Below, in pieces: positions 8,025 through 17,088 of a stretch of DNA of 64,000 nt (its first letter is position 1; every line of letters begins with the position of its first letter). Origin of the DNA: Lachnospiraceae bacterium (GTDB lineage Bacteria > Bacillota > Clostridia > Lachnospirales > Lachnospiraceae); contig CAJSZQ010000025.1 of assembly GCA_910574185.1 (NCBI GenBank), positions 1 through 64,000 on the forward strand. The letters run 5' to 3'. The notes under the pieces are model-generated. The model did not search any database, was not told the DNA's origin, and saw only the letters and a list, made by a program, of their open reading frames with translations. A program made the position numbers and the translations under genes.

Positions 8025-8783
8025 TTACCTATCACCCAGTAGATAAGGTACAAAATATGCAACCTGTTTATACCACCAGTCCCAGTCGTGGGCTACGTCA
8101 TATCCCCAGATATCGACCCATACATGGATGCCTTTACTTTCAAGGATATGTTTGAGCTGGAAGGTGGACTGAGGTATCTCCCAGGGACCCTGTCCCACAC
8201 AGATAATACCTCTGCGTTGGTTATACATCTCAATATACGGGTGATCTGCCGGCATGTTTGACAGATAGTGGATAGGTGAATTGTTATACACCAGTCCGTC
8301 CATATATCCGTCAAATCCATAGTCTGCTGTATAGATGCCGCTTAATGCCAGAGTTCCGTCGAACAAATCCGGACGGCGGAAGAATAGATTAGCGGCGTGC
8401 GTTGCGCCGAGACTGCAGCCAAAGGTAAGAATGCCGGGATTTCCGCCCCAACCGTTGCGTTCTCTTGTTATGTTCTGAATCATTGGCGCCAGTTCGTTTG
8501 TAATATAGATAATCCAGTTTTCAAATTGTTCGATGCGCCAACGGGGGTCTCCTGTTTTATTGGACCAGGTTTCTGCATCTATCGTATCGATGGAAAAAAC
8601 CATAACCCGTCCTGAGTCAATCCATGGACTCCACGCATCTGTCATTTTAAAATTTTCAAAGTCAAAAAATCGTCCGTCCTGACAAGGAATAAAGAGTACC
8701 GGTCTTCCCGCGTGTCCATAGATTTTGCATTCCATGTCCCTGTTCAGAGCAGGACTGTAGTTTTTTATATATTGAGTTTTCAT
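8025..8783 (-). CDS. Alpha/beta-hydrolase, esterase family
   Basis: A 252-aa cytoplasmic protein of the Fes/esterase-D-like family. The nucleophile elbow is GCSLG with Ser124, and a C-terminal His in the segment VAHDWDWW is the likely catalytic histidine. There is no signal peptide. AAGGAAG lies about 14 bases upstream of the ATG. It lies 56 bp upstream of the ATP-grasp gene on the same strand and 146 bp downstream of a second esterase. It shows little direct similarity to that second esterase, so the two are probably not a recent duplication. Confidence 0.85.
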   Translation of the reverse strand: MKTQYIKNYSPALNRDMECKIYGHAGRPVLFIPCQDGRFFDFENFKMTDAWSPWIDSGRVMVFSIDTIDAETWSNKTGDPRWRIEQFENWIIYITNELAPMIQNITRERNGWGGNPGILTFGCSLGATHAANLFFRRPDLFDGTLALSGIYTADYGFDGYMDGLVYNNSPIHYLSNMPADHPYIEMYNQRRGIICVGQGPWEIPQSTFQLKHILESKGIHVWVDIWGYDVAHDWDWWYKQVAYFVPYLLGDR

Positions 8784-8929
8784 AATTGTTCATATCTTCC
8801 TTTCTTAAAATGTATCATTGTAACGTGCTAAAGCAATGGCTTATAAAAACAAGTGTACAAACAAGAATCTTCTGGGACAAATCCGTTGATATGCCGGTAC
8901 ACTGGTTTAAGTTCTGTCAGAAATCATTG

Positions 8930-9697
8930 CTAGATTATATCATACAACAAAGTATGGATGAAAAATGGAATCTGCCGTTCCCAGCTTGCTTCACAGTGAT
9001 TGCCGTCTGGAACAATCCGACTCGTCAGATGTACCATTCTGCCAAGCAAAAGTCCGCATACTTTGCTGTATTCCTGAATCATTCTGCTATGGTTTGAGAG
9101 TTCATTGGAACCATAATCCATATAGAGAACCGTACCTTTGCAGATTGATTTGGTTTGAATCATACGCTCAATTTCAGGAGGATTTGTCCAGAGAGAAGGC
9201 GATAGGGCCGCCGCTCTGGAAAAAATATGGTTATATGCAAATAAAGCGTAAAGACTCATCAGCCCGCCCATGGAGCTCCCGGCGATAAAGGTTTGCCGTC
9301 TGTCTGACAATGTGCGGTAATGCCGGTCTATATATGGCTTTAAAGAATTTATAAGCCAGTCCATTGTCAGACGGCCTTTCCCTTCAATATCGCCGAACTT
9401 GGGGTCCGAGAAGTCGAAAGGAGAATACTCTTTTAAACGTCCATGATCTGGACTGTGGTTGCATTCTACTGCAACAATTATCAGCTGGGTGCAGGTGTAA
9501 TCCATGTATTCTTTCATTCCCCAGCATTTGCCGTAAGTGGCATCCTCATCATAGAACACATTGTGTCCGTCAAACATATACAGGACGGGATAGCGTCTTT
9601 CGTTTTGACAGAAGTAGGAGTCTGGCAAATAAATGTAGGCGCGTCGTTCCTCGCATCCGGTAAGCTTCGGTATGGTAACATTCCATTTCTTTATCAT
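8930..9697 (-). CDS. Alpha/beta-hydrolase, putative esterase (Fes/YbbA-like)
   Basis: A 255-aa protein with the esterase-family layout: YPVLYMFDGHNVF strand (about residues 36-48), the nucleophile elbow GSSMGG with Ser142, and a late His in the segment PDGNHCEASW. Relatives hydrolyse enterobactin-type, S-formylglutathione or sugar esters; the substrate here is unknown. It is the first gene of the three-gene minus-strand cluster, with a good promoter at 9734-9762. Confidence 0.87.
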   Translation of the reverse strand: MIKKWNVTIPKLTGCEERRAYIYLPDSYFCQNERRYPVLYMFDGHNVFYDEDATYGKCWGMKEYMDYTCTQLIIVAVECNHSPDHGRLKEYSPFDFSDPKFGDIEGKGRLTMDWLINSLKPYIDRHYRTLSDRRQTFIAGSSMGGLMSLYALFAYNHIFSRAAALSPSLWTNPPEIERMIQTKSICKGTVLYMDYGSNELSNHSRMIQEYSKVCGLLLGRMVHLTSRIVPDGNHCEASWERQIPFFIHTLLYDII

Positions 9698-9733
9698 CAG
9701 TAATTTTCTCCTGTTTCAAATGCTTACTGAAAA

Positions 9734-9762
9734 AATATACCACAATAATGTATAAAATTCAA
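9734..9762 (-). promoter_or_regulatory. Promoter of the esterase/ATP-grasp cluster
   Basis: On the minus strand TTGAAT (9762-9757) and TATATT (9739-9734) are 17 bp apart. It lies about 40 bp upstream of the 9697 start. Confidence 0.75.
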
Positions 9763-9785
9763 GTTGTAGTTCATAGTAGTCAAAT

Positions 9786-9818
9786 GATGTGTGAACTGTA
9801 AGTTACTGTTCACACATC
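9786..9818. repeat. 11-bp inverted repeat next to the long hairpin
   Basis: GATGTGTGAAC (9786-9796) and GTTCACACATC (9808-9818) form a perfect stem. The word TGTGAACTGTAA (9790-9801) within it recurs directly at 10028-10039, so the two copies bracket the long hairpin at 9830-10011. Confidence 0.75.
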
Positions 9819-9829
9819 GCCTGCCGGAC

Positions 9830-10011
9830 GCGGGTTGAATCAGGAGCAGGTCTCTAAGCAGACGGAGTAACATTCCATTGAACTGTCAGCTAACGCAGAC
9901 TAAGCCGCTCAGGAAAGCCTTCGCGCCTAAGTCTGCATAAGCTGCTATTTCAATTCCATGAAAAGCACTCCTGAATTGTCTGCTCAGAGACCTGCTCCTG
10001 ATTCAACCCGC
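9830..10011. repeat. Long structured hairpin, copy A
   Basis: Outer arms 9830-9863 and 9978-10011 are 34 bp each with one mismatch. Inside is a smaller structured core (9880-9951): CAGC/GCTG, an internal loop TAAC/ATAA, GCAGAC/GTCTGC, then a capped stem with AGG-AAAG-CCT. The same core recurs at 28802-28875 with different stem sequences. It lies between divergent genes, about 140 bp upstream of fbp. No open frame is convincing. It may be a structured RNA or a palindromic mobile repeat. Confidence 0.8.
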
Positions 10012-10154
10012 TGTATACCAGATGACCTGTGAACTGTAACCCTGTATCAGGAAAAGAAAACGGTAATACAGGAAAAATATAGACTTATGGAATGAATAAT
10101 GATAAAGTGGGAGTAGAGGATATAAGGATTCTATGCAATATTGGGAGGAAGTTT

Positions 10155-12128
10155 ATGGAAAAAAAGGAAAAGAATTATCTGGAGTATTTGGCGGAGTTGT
10201 ATCCGACGATTGCCAAAGCGTCTACAGAGATTATTAATCTACAGTCGATTATCAATCTGCCGAAGGGGACGGAGCATTTTATGTCGGATATTCATGGGGA
10301 GTATGAAGCGTTTTCCCATGTGCTGAAGAATGGTTCCGGCGCAGTGCGCAAGAAGATTGACGACGTATTTGGACATACACTTGAGATGGCGGAGAAGCGG
10401 GCAGTTGCAACGCTGATTTACTATCCTCAGGAGAAGCTCGAGCAGATTAAGAAGGATGGGCTTGATACGGACGACTGGTATCGGGTGACGTTATACCGCC
10501 TGATTGAAATCTGCAAGACTGTCTCATCCAAATACACCAGGTCTAAGGTGAGGAAGGCGCTCCCAAGGGACTACTCTTATGTAATTGAAGAGCTGATTAC
10601 AGAGAAATCGGAGGTTTTGGATAAGGGGCAGTATTACGAGGCGATTATTCAGACAATTATTGAGATTGGAAGGGCGGAGAACTTTATTATTGCGATGTGT
10701 GAATTAATTCAGCGCATGGTTGTGGATCATCTGCATATTGTGGGGGATATTTTTGACAGAGGTTCCTATCCGCATCTGATTATGGAGCGCCTGATGGATT
10801 ATCATATGTTGGATATTCAGTGGGGGAATCATGATATTCTCTGGATGGGAGCGGCGGCTGGGCAACCGGCTTGTGTGGCGACGGTAATCCGCATCTGTCT
10901 GCGCTACAGCAATATGGATGTGTTAGAGGACGGATACGGAATTAATATGATGCCTCTGGCTACATTCGCTATGGAGACTTATTCGGACGATATGATACCA
11001 GAATCATTCTATTCCAGGGCAAAACCGGCGCCGGAAGTAAGTCCGTCGGTTCTGTTAGAAAGAAAGATGCACAAGGCGATTGCGGCGATTCAGTTTAAAC
11101 TGGAAGGAAAACTGATTGATGAGCATCCGGAATTTGGTATGGAGAGCAGGAAGCTGTTACATAAAATTGATTATGAAAATAAGCAGATTGAGGTGGACGG
11201 CGCGGTATATCCGTTAGTGGACTGTACGTTTCCTACGATTGATAAGGAACGCCCTTACGACTTGACAGAAAAAGAGCAGGAGGTAATCGACAAGTTGGTA
11301 TGGGCTTTTCTGAACAGTGAAAAGCTGCAGAAGCATGTGGATTTCCTGCTGAAGCAGGGAAGCCTTTACAAAATATTTAACGGGAATCTTTTGTTCCACG
11401 CGTGTATGCCGATGGATGTCGATGGAAAATTAAAGAAAGTGAAGATATTCGGCAGGGAATATCAAGGAAAAGAATTGTATGACGTTCTGGAGAAATATGT
11501 GCGCCGGGCTTTCTTTGATTTGAATCAGGAGGAAAAAAAGAAAGGGCAGGATATCCTTTGGTTTCTGTGGTGCGCGCCAGGTTCGCCGCTGTTTGGGCGG
11601 AATAAGATGGCTACCTTTGAGGGGTATTTTATCAAGGAAAAACCTGCGAGAAAAGAGCAGAAGAATGCGTATTATGAACGTTTGGAAGAGCCGGAGACGG
11701 CAGAACTTGTACTGGGAGAGTTCGGATTGTCGGGAGAGTATGCCCACATTATCAACGGTCATGTACCGGTTCACCACAGTGAAGGAGAGAATCCGGTAAA
11801 ATGCGGAGGAAAAGTTCTGATTATTGACGGAGGTTTCTCGGAGCCTTACCATAAGACAACGGGGATTGCGGGATACACGCTGATTTATAATTCCTACGGC
11901 CTTACTCTGACTTCCCATGAGCCTCTTACATCGGCGGAGTCGGCGATTTTAGAGGAGAAGGATATTGTGTCCAGGAGGGTGGTGGTACAGCAGTATTTGA
12001 GACGCCAGCTTGTGGGGGATACGGATAATGGAAAACGGATGCAGGAGCGCATCAGCGAGCTAAAAGAATTGATTGAGGCTTACAGGACGGGACAGATTAA
12101 AGAAAATATGCCAAATGTGAAGGCATGA
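10155..12128 (+). CDS. fbp: Fructose-1,6-bisphosphatase, class III
   Basis: A 657-aa class III FBPase, the Firmicute-type gluconeogenic enzyme that removes the 1-phosphate of fructose 1,6-bisphosphate. It carries calcineurin-like metallophosphatase motifs in order: SDIHGEYEAF, GDIFDRGSYPH and WGNHDILWMG, with a later GHVP metal ligand. The start is ATG 10155, preceded by GGGAGG at 10143-10148; an upstream in-frame start at 10092 lacks a ribosome site. It is monocistronic, with the long hairpin upstream and a terminator at 12198-12245. Confidence 0.96.
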   Translation: MEKKEKNYLEYLAELYPTIAKASTEIINLQSIINLPKGTEHFMSDIHGEYEAFSHVLKNGSGAVRKKIDDVFGHTLEMAEKRAVATLIYYPQEKLEQIKKDGLDTDDWYRVTLYRLIEICKTVSSKYTRSKVRKALPRDYSYVIEELITEKSEVLDKGQYYEAIIQTIIEIGRAENFIIAMCELIQRMVVDHLHIVGDIFDRGSYPHLIMERLMDYHMLDIQWGNHDILWMGAAAGQPACVATVIRICLRYSNMDVLEDGYGINMMPLATFAMETYSDDMIPESFYSRAKPAPEVSPSVLLERKMHKAIAAIQFKLEGKLIDEHPEFGMESRKLLHKIDYENKQIEVDGAVYPLVDCTFPTIDKERPYDLTEKEQEVIDKLVWAFLNSEKLQKHVDFLLKQGSLYKIFNGNLLFHACMPMDVDGKLKKVKIFGREYQGKELYDVLEKYVRRAFFDLNQEEKKKGQDILWFLWCAPGSPLFGRNKMATFEGYFIKEKPARKEQKNAYYERLEEPETAELVLGEFGLSGEYAHIINGHVPVHHSEGENPVKCGGKVLIIDGGFSEPYHKTTGIAGYTLIYNSYGLTLTSHEPLTSAESAILEEKDIVSRRVVVQQYLRRQLVGDTDNGKRMQERISELKELIEAYRTGQIKENMPNVKA

Positions 12129-12197
12129 TAAAAGATTGGGTAAACTTTTGATTTCCGGTCAGGTAAAAATACGCTTATAGATGAAAGAAAAATCAGA

Positions 12198-12245
12198 AAA
12201 ATGAGGAACAGCTGCAAATGATGTTTTGCGGCGGTCCCTCATTTT
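12198..12245 (+). terminator. Terminator after fbp
   Basis: AAATGAGG pairs with CCTCATTTT, with an inner GCTGCAAA/TTTGCGGC helix. It may also serve the convergent symporter gene. Confidence 0.75.
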
Positions 12246-12294
12246 ATTTATCATATAGTAAATTTGTATTCTATGCGAGTATGCGCTGACTTTG

Positions 12295-13695
12295 TTAGAA
12301 GAGGCCGAGCGACTGCAAAAGCAGGATTACAAGAAATACCGGAGTGATGAATTTAATCATGGCGATATATAAGCCTTTGCGTCCAAATGTATTGCCGTTC
12401 TTCGTAACTTCGTCAATAACAGTTTTTGGCTTTACAACCCAGCCGACTAGGATACAGGTTAAAATAGCAACGGTAGGCATCATGATATTATTGCTTAAGT
12501 AGTCCATAATGTCTAGAATCTGTGCCACAGAGCCGTTTGGAAGCTCGTATTCAAAGTAGAAGACATTGTATCCAAGACAGACAATGAGTCCCATAACAAG
12601 AGCGTAAATTGTTGCGAGAACGGTACTCTTTTTCCGGGAGCATTTCCACTTGTCCATAATTCCGGAAACAATAGCCTCAAGGACCGATACGGAAGATGTG
12701 ACAGCCGCGAAGGTAACCATCAGGAAAAATAAAGCTCCGATAAAGATACCTGCCGTTCCCATAGCGTCAAAGACTTTTGGCAGCGATACAAACATCAGTC
12801 CCGGTCCAGCAGACATGCCTTCCATACCCATGAAGGTAAATACGGCAGGAATAATCATCAGTCCTGCAAGCATAGCAACTAATGTGTCGAAGAACTCAAT
12901 CTGATTGATGGACTTCATCAGATTCACGTCTTCTTTTACATAGGAACCGTAGGCTATCATAATTCCCATGGCGACGCTGATGGAGAAGAATAACTGTCCT
13001 ACGGCGTCCATAAGCAGCGAGAAGAAGCCTTTCAGCGTCATTCCGGCAAAGCTGGGAATCAGATATATCTTTAAGCCTTCCAGCCCGGTTCTTGTAACGC
13101 CTTCTGCATCCGTATGATTCAATGTGAGAGAAAACAGGGAAATACCAATAACCAGTACAATCAGAATTGGCATAATAATCCGGCTGTATTTCTCGATACC
13201 CTTGTTAACTCCGCTGAACACAACGAAGGCAGTCAATCCAAGATAGATAATCAGCCAGATAATCGGCGACCACTGACTGGTGATGTGTCCGGTAAAATAA
13301 CCGTCTGTGGCTGCGTTAGCGCCGTCTCCGGTAATATAGGCGAACAGGTACTTCAGCACCCAGCCGCCGATAGTACAGTAGTAAGGCAGAATGATAACCG
13401 GAACCAGCCAGGCAAAAAGTCCGGTGCATGCAAATTTCTTATTCAGTACCCCGTAAGCGGTAAGGGGTCCCTGTTTTGTCTTGCGCCCGATGGCAATCTC
13501 TGTAGTCAGAAGCGCAAATCCGAAGGTCAGCGCCAGAATAATATAAACAAAGATAAAGGTTCCTCCACCGTTTTTCGCTGCCAGATAAGGGAAACGCCAG
13601 ATATTTCCAAGACCTACGGCGCTTCCGGCAGCCGCCATAACGAATCCGATGGAGCCGGTAAAGCTGCTGCGTTTGTGTGTTGAATTGTGACTCAT
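12295..13695 (-). CDS. Neurotransmitter:sodium symporter (NSS) family transporter
   Basis: A 466-aa polytopic membrane protein of the LeuT/NSS family, which imports amino acids or related amines with sodium. The first unwound helix motif is GSAVGLGNIWRFPYLAAKNG, the family signature. About eleven hydrophobic helices follow, within the range for bacterial NSS members. The start is moved from 13716 to ATG 13695 because GAGAGGAAAATAAT precedes it. The gene lies 79 bp downstream of the alcohol dehydrogenase on the same strand and could be read from the same transcript. Substrate is not predictable. Confidence 0.93.
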   Translation of the reverse strand: MSHNSTHKRSSFTGSIGFVMAAAGSAVGLGNIWRFPYLAAKNGGGTFIFVYIILALTFGFALLTTEIAIGRKTKQGPLTAYGVLNKKFACTGLFAWLVPVIILPYYCTIGGWVLKYLFAYITGDGANAATDGYFTGHITSQWSPIIWLIIYLGLTAFVVFSGVNKGIEKYSRIIMPILIVLVIGISLFSLTLNHTDAEGVTRTGLEGLKIYLIPSFAGMTLKGFFSLLMDAVGQLFFSISVAMGIMIAYGSYVKEDVNLMKSINQIEFFDTLVAMLAGLMIIPAVFTFMGMEGMSAGPGLMFVSLPKVFDAMGTAGIFIGALFFLMVTFAAVTSSVSVLEAIVSGIMDKWKCSRKKSTVLATIYALVMGLIVCLGYNVFYFEYELPNGSVAQILDIMDYLSNNIMMPTVAILTCILVGWVVKPKTVIDEVTKNGNTFGRKGLYIAMIKFITPVFLVILLLQSLGLF

Positions 13696-13774
13696 ATTAT
13701 TTTCCTCTCTTCCCATGTGTAAATGTATCTTTTATATTATACTGGATAAATGGAAGAGACACAAGGTAGAATTT

Positions 13775-14974
13775 TTATTTCATTAGTAACCTGTAAAATG
13801 ATTCCAGTTCTTTTGCATTCATCAGGAGCGGAACCGGATAGAGCGGATTGGCCTCTTTATCTGCATATCGTGCAAGTTTTGGTATATCTTCTTCCTTTAT
13901 TTCTTCTATCGTATCTCCGATATGAAACCGTCCTTTCATGTCCTGAATGGCGTCAATGAACAGAGAAGCCGCTATAGCATGAGGGGTATCTTTATCAGCG
14001 ATACCCGCTGCGATTGCCAGTCTATGAAGCTTTTTGTGGATGGAACTTCCGTAGGCGTCCAGCACAAAGGGGAGAAGTACTGCGTTGGCAAATCCGTGAG
14101 CCACATTGTATTCTCCGCCCAGGGAGTGGGCTACGGCGTGGACATATCCTACGTATGACTTGGTAAATGCACAGCCTGCATAGAAGGACGCGTGAAGCAT
14201 ATCCCGTCTTGCGTTAACATTGCCTCCGTCGGTATAGACAGTGTCAATATTGCTGAAAATTAGTTTCACTGCGTGAAGGGCGTCCCGTCGTGTACTTATG
14301 GTGGTGGAATTTCCAATATAGGCTTCTATGGCATGAGTCAGCGCATCCATTCCGGTTGTAGCAGTGACAAACGGCGGGAGACTTAAGGTTACCTTGGGGT
14401 CCAGTACGGCGTATCTTGGAATTAGCGGAAAATCGTTGATGGCGTACTTGTGCCTTGTCTCGGCATCAGTAATGACGGCTGCAAGTGTGGTTTCGCTTCC
14501 GGTTCCGGCAGTAGTTGGTATGGCAATCAGCAGAGGAAGACGTTTCCTCACCTTTAAAATACCCTTCATCTGTGCAAGAGACTGTTTGGGCTTGACAGCT
14601 TTTGCGCCTACCGCTTTTGCGCAGTCCATGCTGGAACCTCCTCCGAAACCAATAATAACATCGCAGCCTTGCTTCTGATAGATGTCCAGCGCTTCCGCTA
14701 CATTCGCGGTGGTTGGGTTGGCAACCGTTTTATCATATATCACATAGGGGATTTCATTTCTGCGCAGTGTCCGCTCTAACCGGGAGGTGAGTCCCAGCCC
14801 GCGGATAACGGAATCGGTGATGATTAAAACGCTGTTTTTATGATTCCCCCGGATAACGTCAGGAATTTCTTTTACACTTCCCACAATCTGGGGTTTACGG
14901 TAGGGGAGGAAGGGAAGCGCAAGCTTAAATGCTGTTTGAAACGTGCGACAGTATAATTTTCTGAGTTTGTTCAT
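13775..14974 (-). CDS. Iron-containing alcohol dehydrogenase
   Basis: A 399-aa type III dehydrogenase that interconverts alcohols and aldehydes with NAD(P)H. The dinucleotide motif is GFGGGSSMDCAKAVGA, and the metal-binding region contains MDALTHAIEAYI and, further on, HAVAHSLGGEYNVAHGFANA. IPTTAGTGSET is the conserved cofactor loop. It starts 3 bp after the stop of a MarR-family gene, so the two form an operon and the regulator probably controls it. Substrate is unknown. Confidence 0.93.
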   Translation of the reverse strand: MNKLRKLYCRTFQTAFKLALPFLPYRKPQIVGSVKEIPDVIRGNHKNSVLIITDSVIRGLGLTSRLERTLRRNEIPYVIYDKTVANPTTANVAEALDIYQKQGCDVIIGFGGGSSMDCAKAVGAKAVKPKQSLAQMKGILKVRKRLPLLIAIPTTAGTGSETTLAAVITDAETRHKYAINDFPLIPRYAVLDPKVTLSLPPFVTATTGMDALTHAIEAYIGNSTTISTRRDALHAVKLIFSNIDTVYTDGGNVNARRDMLHASFYAGCAFTKSYVGYVHAVAHSLGGEYNVAHGFANAVLLPFVLDAYGSSIHKKLHRLAIAAGIADKDTPHAIAASLFIDAIQDMKGRFHIGDTIEEIKEEDIPKLARYADKEANPLYPVPLLMNAKELESFYRLLMK

Positions 14975-14977
14975 AAT

Positions 14978-15436
14978 TTATCCTCTCTTTTCTATCTTAT
15001 TGCATAATTCTTCCAGGTTATTGGCAATGGTAAATAATACTTGGTAAAATATTTCTGTGTCAGAAGCATTTAATCCATTTCCGCCGGCAATGACGGCGTG
15101 TTCGATGTATTTGTTTATTTTGGCGCCGTAAATTCTTCCTTCTTCAGTGAGAAAGGCTTTGGCGCGGTATTTTCTGCCGTTTTCACAATTCTGATAACAT
15201 ATCATATGCGATGATTCTAAATCAGAGAGAATGCGGGATATGCCTGCTTTATCCTCTCTGCATCTGGCGCAGAGTTCTGTGCCGGTCAATCCTTCCGGAT
15301 GTGTGTAAAGATAATGAATACACATAACATGGGCTCCTTTTAAGCCAATGGAATCCATATGGAGCCGTTTGATTTTCTGAATGCTTTTGTAAATTCTAGT
15401 AACGCCGTTGGTGAGCTGTTCAAAACTTTCGGCCAT
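14978..15436 (-). CDS. MarR-family transcriptional regulator
   Basis: A 152-aa winged-helix regulator. The helix-turn-helix lies around LTGTELCARCREDKAGISRILSDLESSHMI, followed by the wing (YRAKAFLTEEGRIYG). ATG 15436 is chosen: AGGAGG is eight bases upstream, while a TTG two codons earlier is too close to the ribosome site. An inverted repeat overlapping its own -35 box at 15553-15566 suggests autoregulation. It is cotranscribed with the alcohol dehydrogenase and probably senses a small phenolic or aldehyde ligand, as is usual in the family. Confidence 0.9.
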   Translation of the reverse strand: MAESFEQLTNGVTRIYKSIQKIKRLHMDSIGLKGAHVMCIHYLYTHPEGLTGTELCARCREDKAGISRILSDLESSHMICYQNCENGRKYRAKAFLTEEGRIYGAKINKYIEHAVIAGGNGLNASDTEIFYQVLFTIANNLEELCNKIEKRG

Positions 15437-15536
15437 CTGCAATTCCTCCTATAAAATTGTTCATTGCTGCTTGATTCTGCTACTGCAAAGTAGAGAAATT
15501 TTCCTAAAATAGTTGATTTATAGGAAAGTTACTGCT

Positions 15537-15566
15537 ATAGTATATGAAACAAGTTGATAAGTCAAC
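15537..15566 (-). promoter_or_regulatory. marR-adh promoter with overlapping operator
   Basis: On the minus strand TTGACT (15565-15560) and TACTAT (15542-15537) are 17 bp apart. The palindrome GTTGA-TAAG-TCAAC (15553-15566) covers the -35 box, a good candidate MarR-protein site. Confidence 0.65.
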
Positions 15567-15656
15567 ATCTAGATAGATAATTTGATGTAGAAATGGTATT
15601 TTAGTTTTTTGCGTATGGAGCGGACGGTAAAATATTAGAAAGAAGAGGATGAAAAA

Positions 15657-16499
15657 ATGGCGGTTCGGATTATTGTGGATTCTACGGCGGATTATTCAGC
15701 GGCAGAGATTGAAAAAAGAAAGATTACATGCATTCCTATGACAATTGCGTTCGGTGAAGAACAGTATACGGATGGAGTGGACCTCTCTAAAGAGGAATTT
15801 TTTGAGAAACTGATAGGGGAGGATGTATTTCCAAAGACTTCGCAGCCTTCTCCGGCGGTGTTTGAGGAATATTTTAAAGAGGCGAAGGAAGCGGGGGATT
15901 CTGTGGTTGCGATTCTCATATCGGGAGCGCTAAGCGGAACGATTCAGAGCGCGAATTTGGCAAAAGATATGGCAGAGTATGAGGATATTTATATTGTGGA
16001 CAGTAAGAGCGCAACGCTTGGAATCCGTATGCTGGCGGACAGAGCAGTGCGGATGAGAGACCAGGGCGCGGGCGCGGCGGAAATTGTGGCGGAACTGGAA
16101 GCATTGAAGCCCAGAATCCGTATTTATGCGGGACTGGATACCCTGGAGTATTTACAGAAGGGCGGAAGGTTGTCAAAGACGGAGGCGATACTTGGCAGGC
16201 TGGCTAATATCAAGCCGATTATTAAGGTCAGTGAAGCCGGCGAAGTGGTGATGCATGGGAAGCAGCGCGGTGTGAAGCAGGTGTGTAAGCAGCTTGGAAA
16301 GATTTTGGAGGAAGAGGCTCCGGATGAGAACTATCCGGTATATTTTCTGTACGCGTACGATAAGAAAAACTGTATTTCCTTTATCCAGTCGCTGCAGAAA
16401 AAAGGTATGGATTTTGGCGAGGTAAAGACAAGAGGGATTGGCCCTACCATTGGAACGCATATCGGCCCCGGAGCATTTGGGATTGTTTATATCCAATAA
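15657..16499 (+). CDS. DegV family fatty-acid-binding protein
   Basis: A 280-aa DegV-fold protein. Family members bind a fatty acid in a deep cleft and act as FakB-type partners of fatty-acid kinase FakA. The fold signatures are VDSTADYS at the N terminus, FPKTSQPSP (about residues 60-68), ISGALSGTIQSA and DSKSATLGIRMLA. The C-terminal IGPTIGTHIGPGAFG is typical. A purine-rich GAAGAGGATG precedes the ATG. It is a single-gene unit ended by the terminator at 16537-16592; no fakA is seen in the window. Confidence 0.93.
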   Translation: MAVRIIVDSTADYSAAEIEKRKITCIPMTIAFGEEQYTDGVDLSKEEFFEKLIGEDVFPKTSQPSPAVFEEYFKEAKEAGDSVVAILISGALSGTIQSANLAKDMAEYEDIYIVDSKSATLGIRMLADRAVRMRDQGAGAAEIVAELEALKPRIRIYAGLDTLEYLQKGGRLSKTEAILGRLANIKPIIKVSEAGEVVMHGKQRGVKQVCKQLGKILEEEAPDENYPVYFLYAYDKKNCISFIQSLQKKGMDFGEVKTRGIGPTIGTHIGPGAFGIVYIQ

Positions 16500-16536
16500 G
16501 TCCTTCCAGGTATCCCTTATGAACAATCATGTGTTT

Positions 16537-16592
16537 TGTGCCGGTTTAGGCGTTGTATTGTGCGATACAATGCTTAATCGGCACAGTTTTTT
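16537..16592 (+). terminator. Terminator after degV gene
   Basis: TGTGCCG (16537-16543) pairs with CGGCACA (16579-16585), with an inner GTATTGT-GCG-ATACAAT stem and a T-run to 16592. Confidence 0.85.
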
Positions 16593-16653
16593 GTTTGAGG
16601 AATAAAATACTGAAAACTGCAAATGCTACCCTAAAAAGAAAGAAGGGTCAGCA

Positions 16654-17088
16654 ATGAAGGAAGAACATACCTTGGCATTATTAAAAGAATGCAGTTCGGG
16701 ATGTAAGATGGCGTTAAGCAGCATGAATCAGATTCTGCAATATGTACAGGATGAGATGCTGGAGCATAAGATTATGGAGTCAAAGGAAGAGCATGAGAAG
16801 CTGGAGAAGAAATGCGGCGAGCTGCTGCGCAGGCAGGGAGAGCATGAAAAGCAGCCGGGAGTTGTGGCGGAGGCTTTTTCTAAGATAACTACGGATGTAA
16901 AGATGATGATGAATGGCGGAAACTGTCAGATTGCTAAGCTTTTGATGGATGGCTGTAATATGGGAATCCAGTCAATCAGCGAGTGCAGGAACCAGAATCA
17001 GGAGGCGTCGAAGGAGGCTATGGAGCTGGCAGCGAAGATTATCCGCTCGGAAGAGGAATTTATGAAGCAATTACGGGTATTCTTGTAG
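16654..17088 (+). CDS. Hypothetical helical-bundle protein, 144 aa
   Basis: I do not recognise a named family. The sequence is almost entirely amphipathic helix with four predicted segments and no signal peptide, resembling ferritin-like four-helix bundles such as DUF2383. No clear di-iron ExxH pairs stand out apart from EEHEKLEKK near residues 44-52. Five cysteines are present, including SSGCKM near the start. It is preceded by GAAAGAAGGGTCAGC and stands alone between two terminators. Confidence 0.7.
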   Translation: MKEEHTLALLKECSSGCKMALSSMNQILQYVQDEMLEHKIMESKEEHEKLEKKCGELLRRQGEHEKQPGVVAEAFSKITTDVKMMMNGGNCQIAKLLMDGCNMGIQSISECRNQNQEASKEAMELAAKIIRSEEEFMKQLRVFL

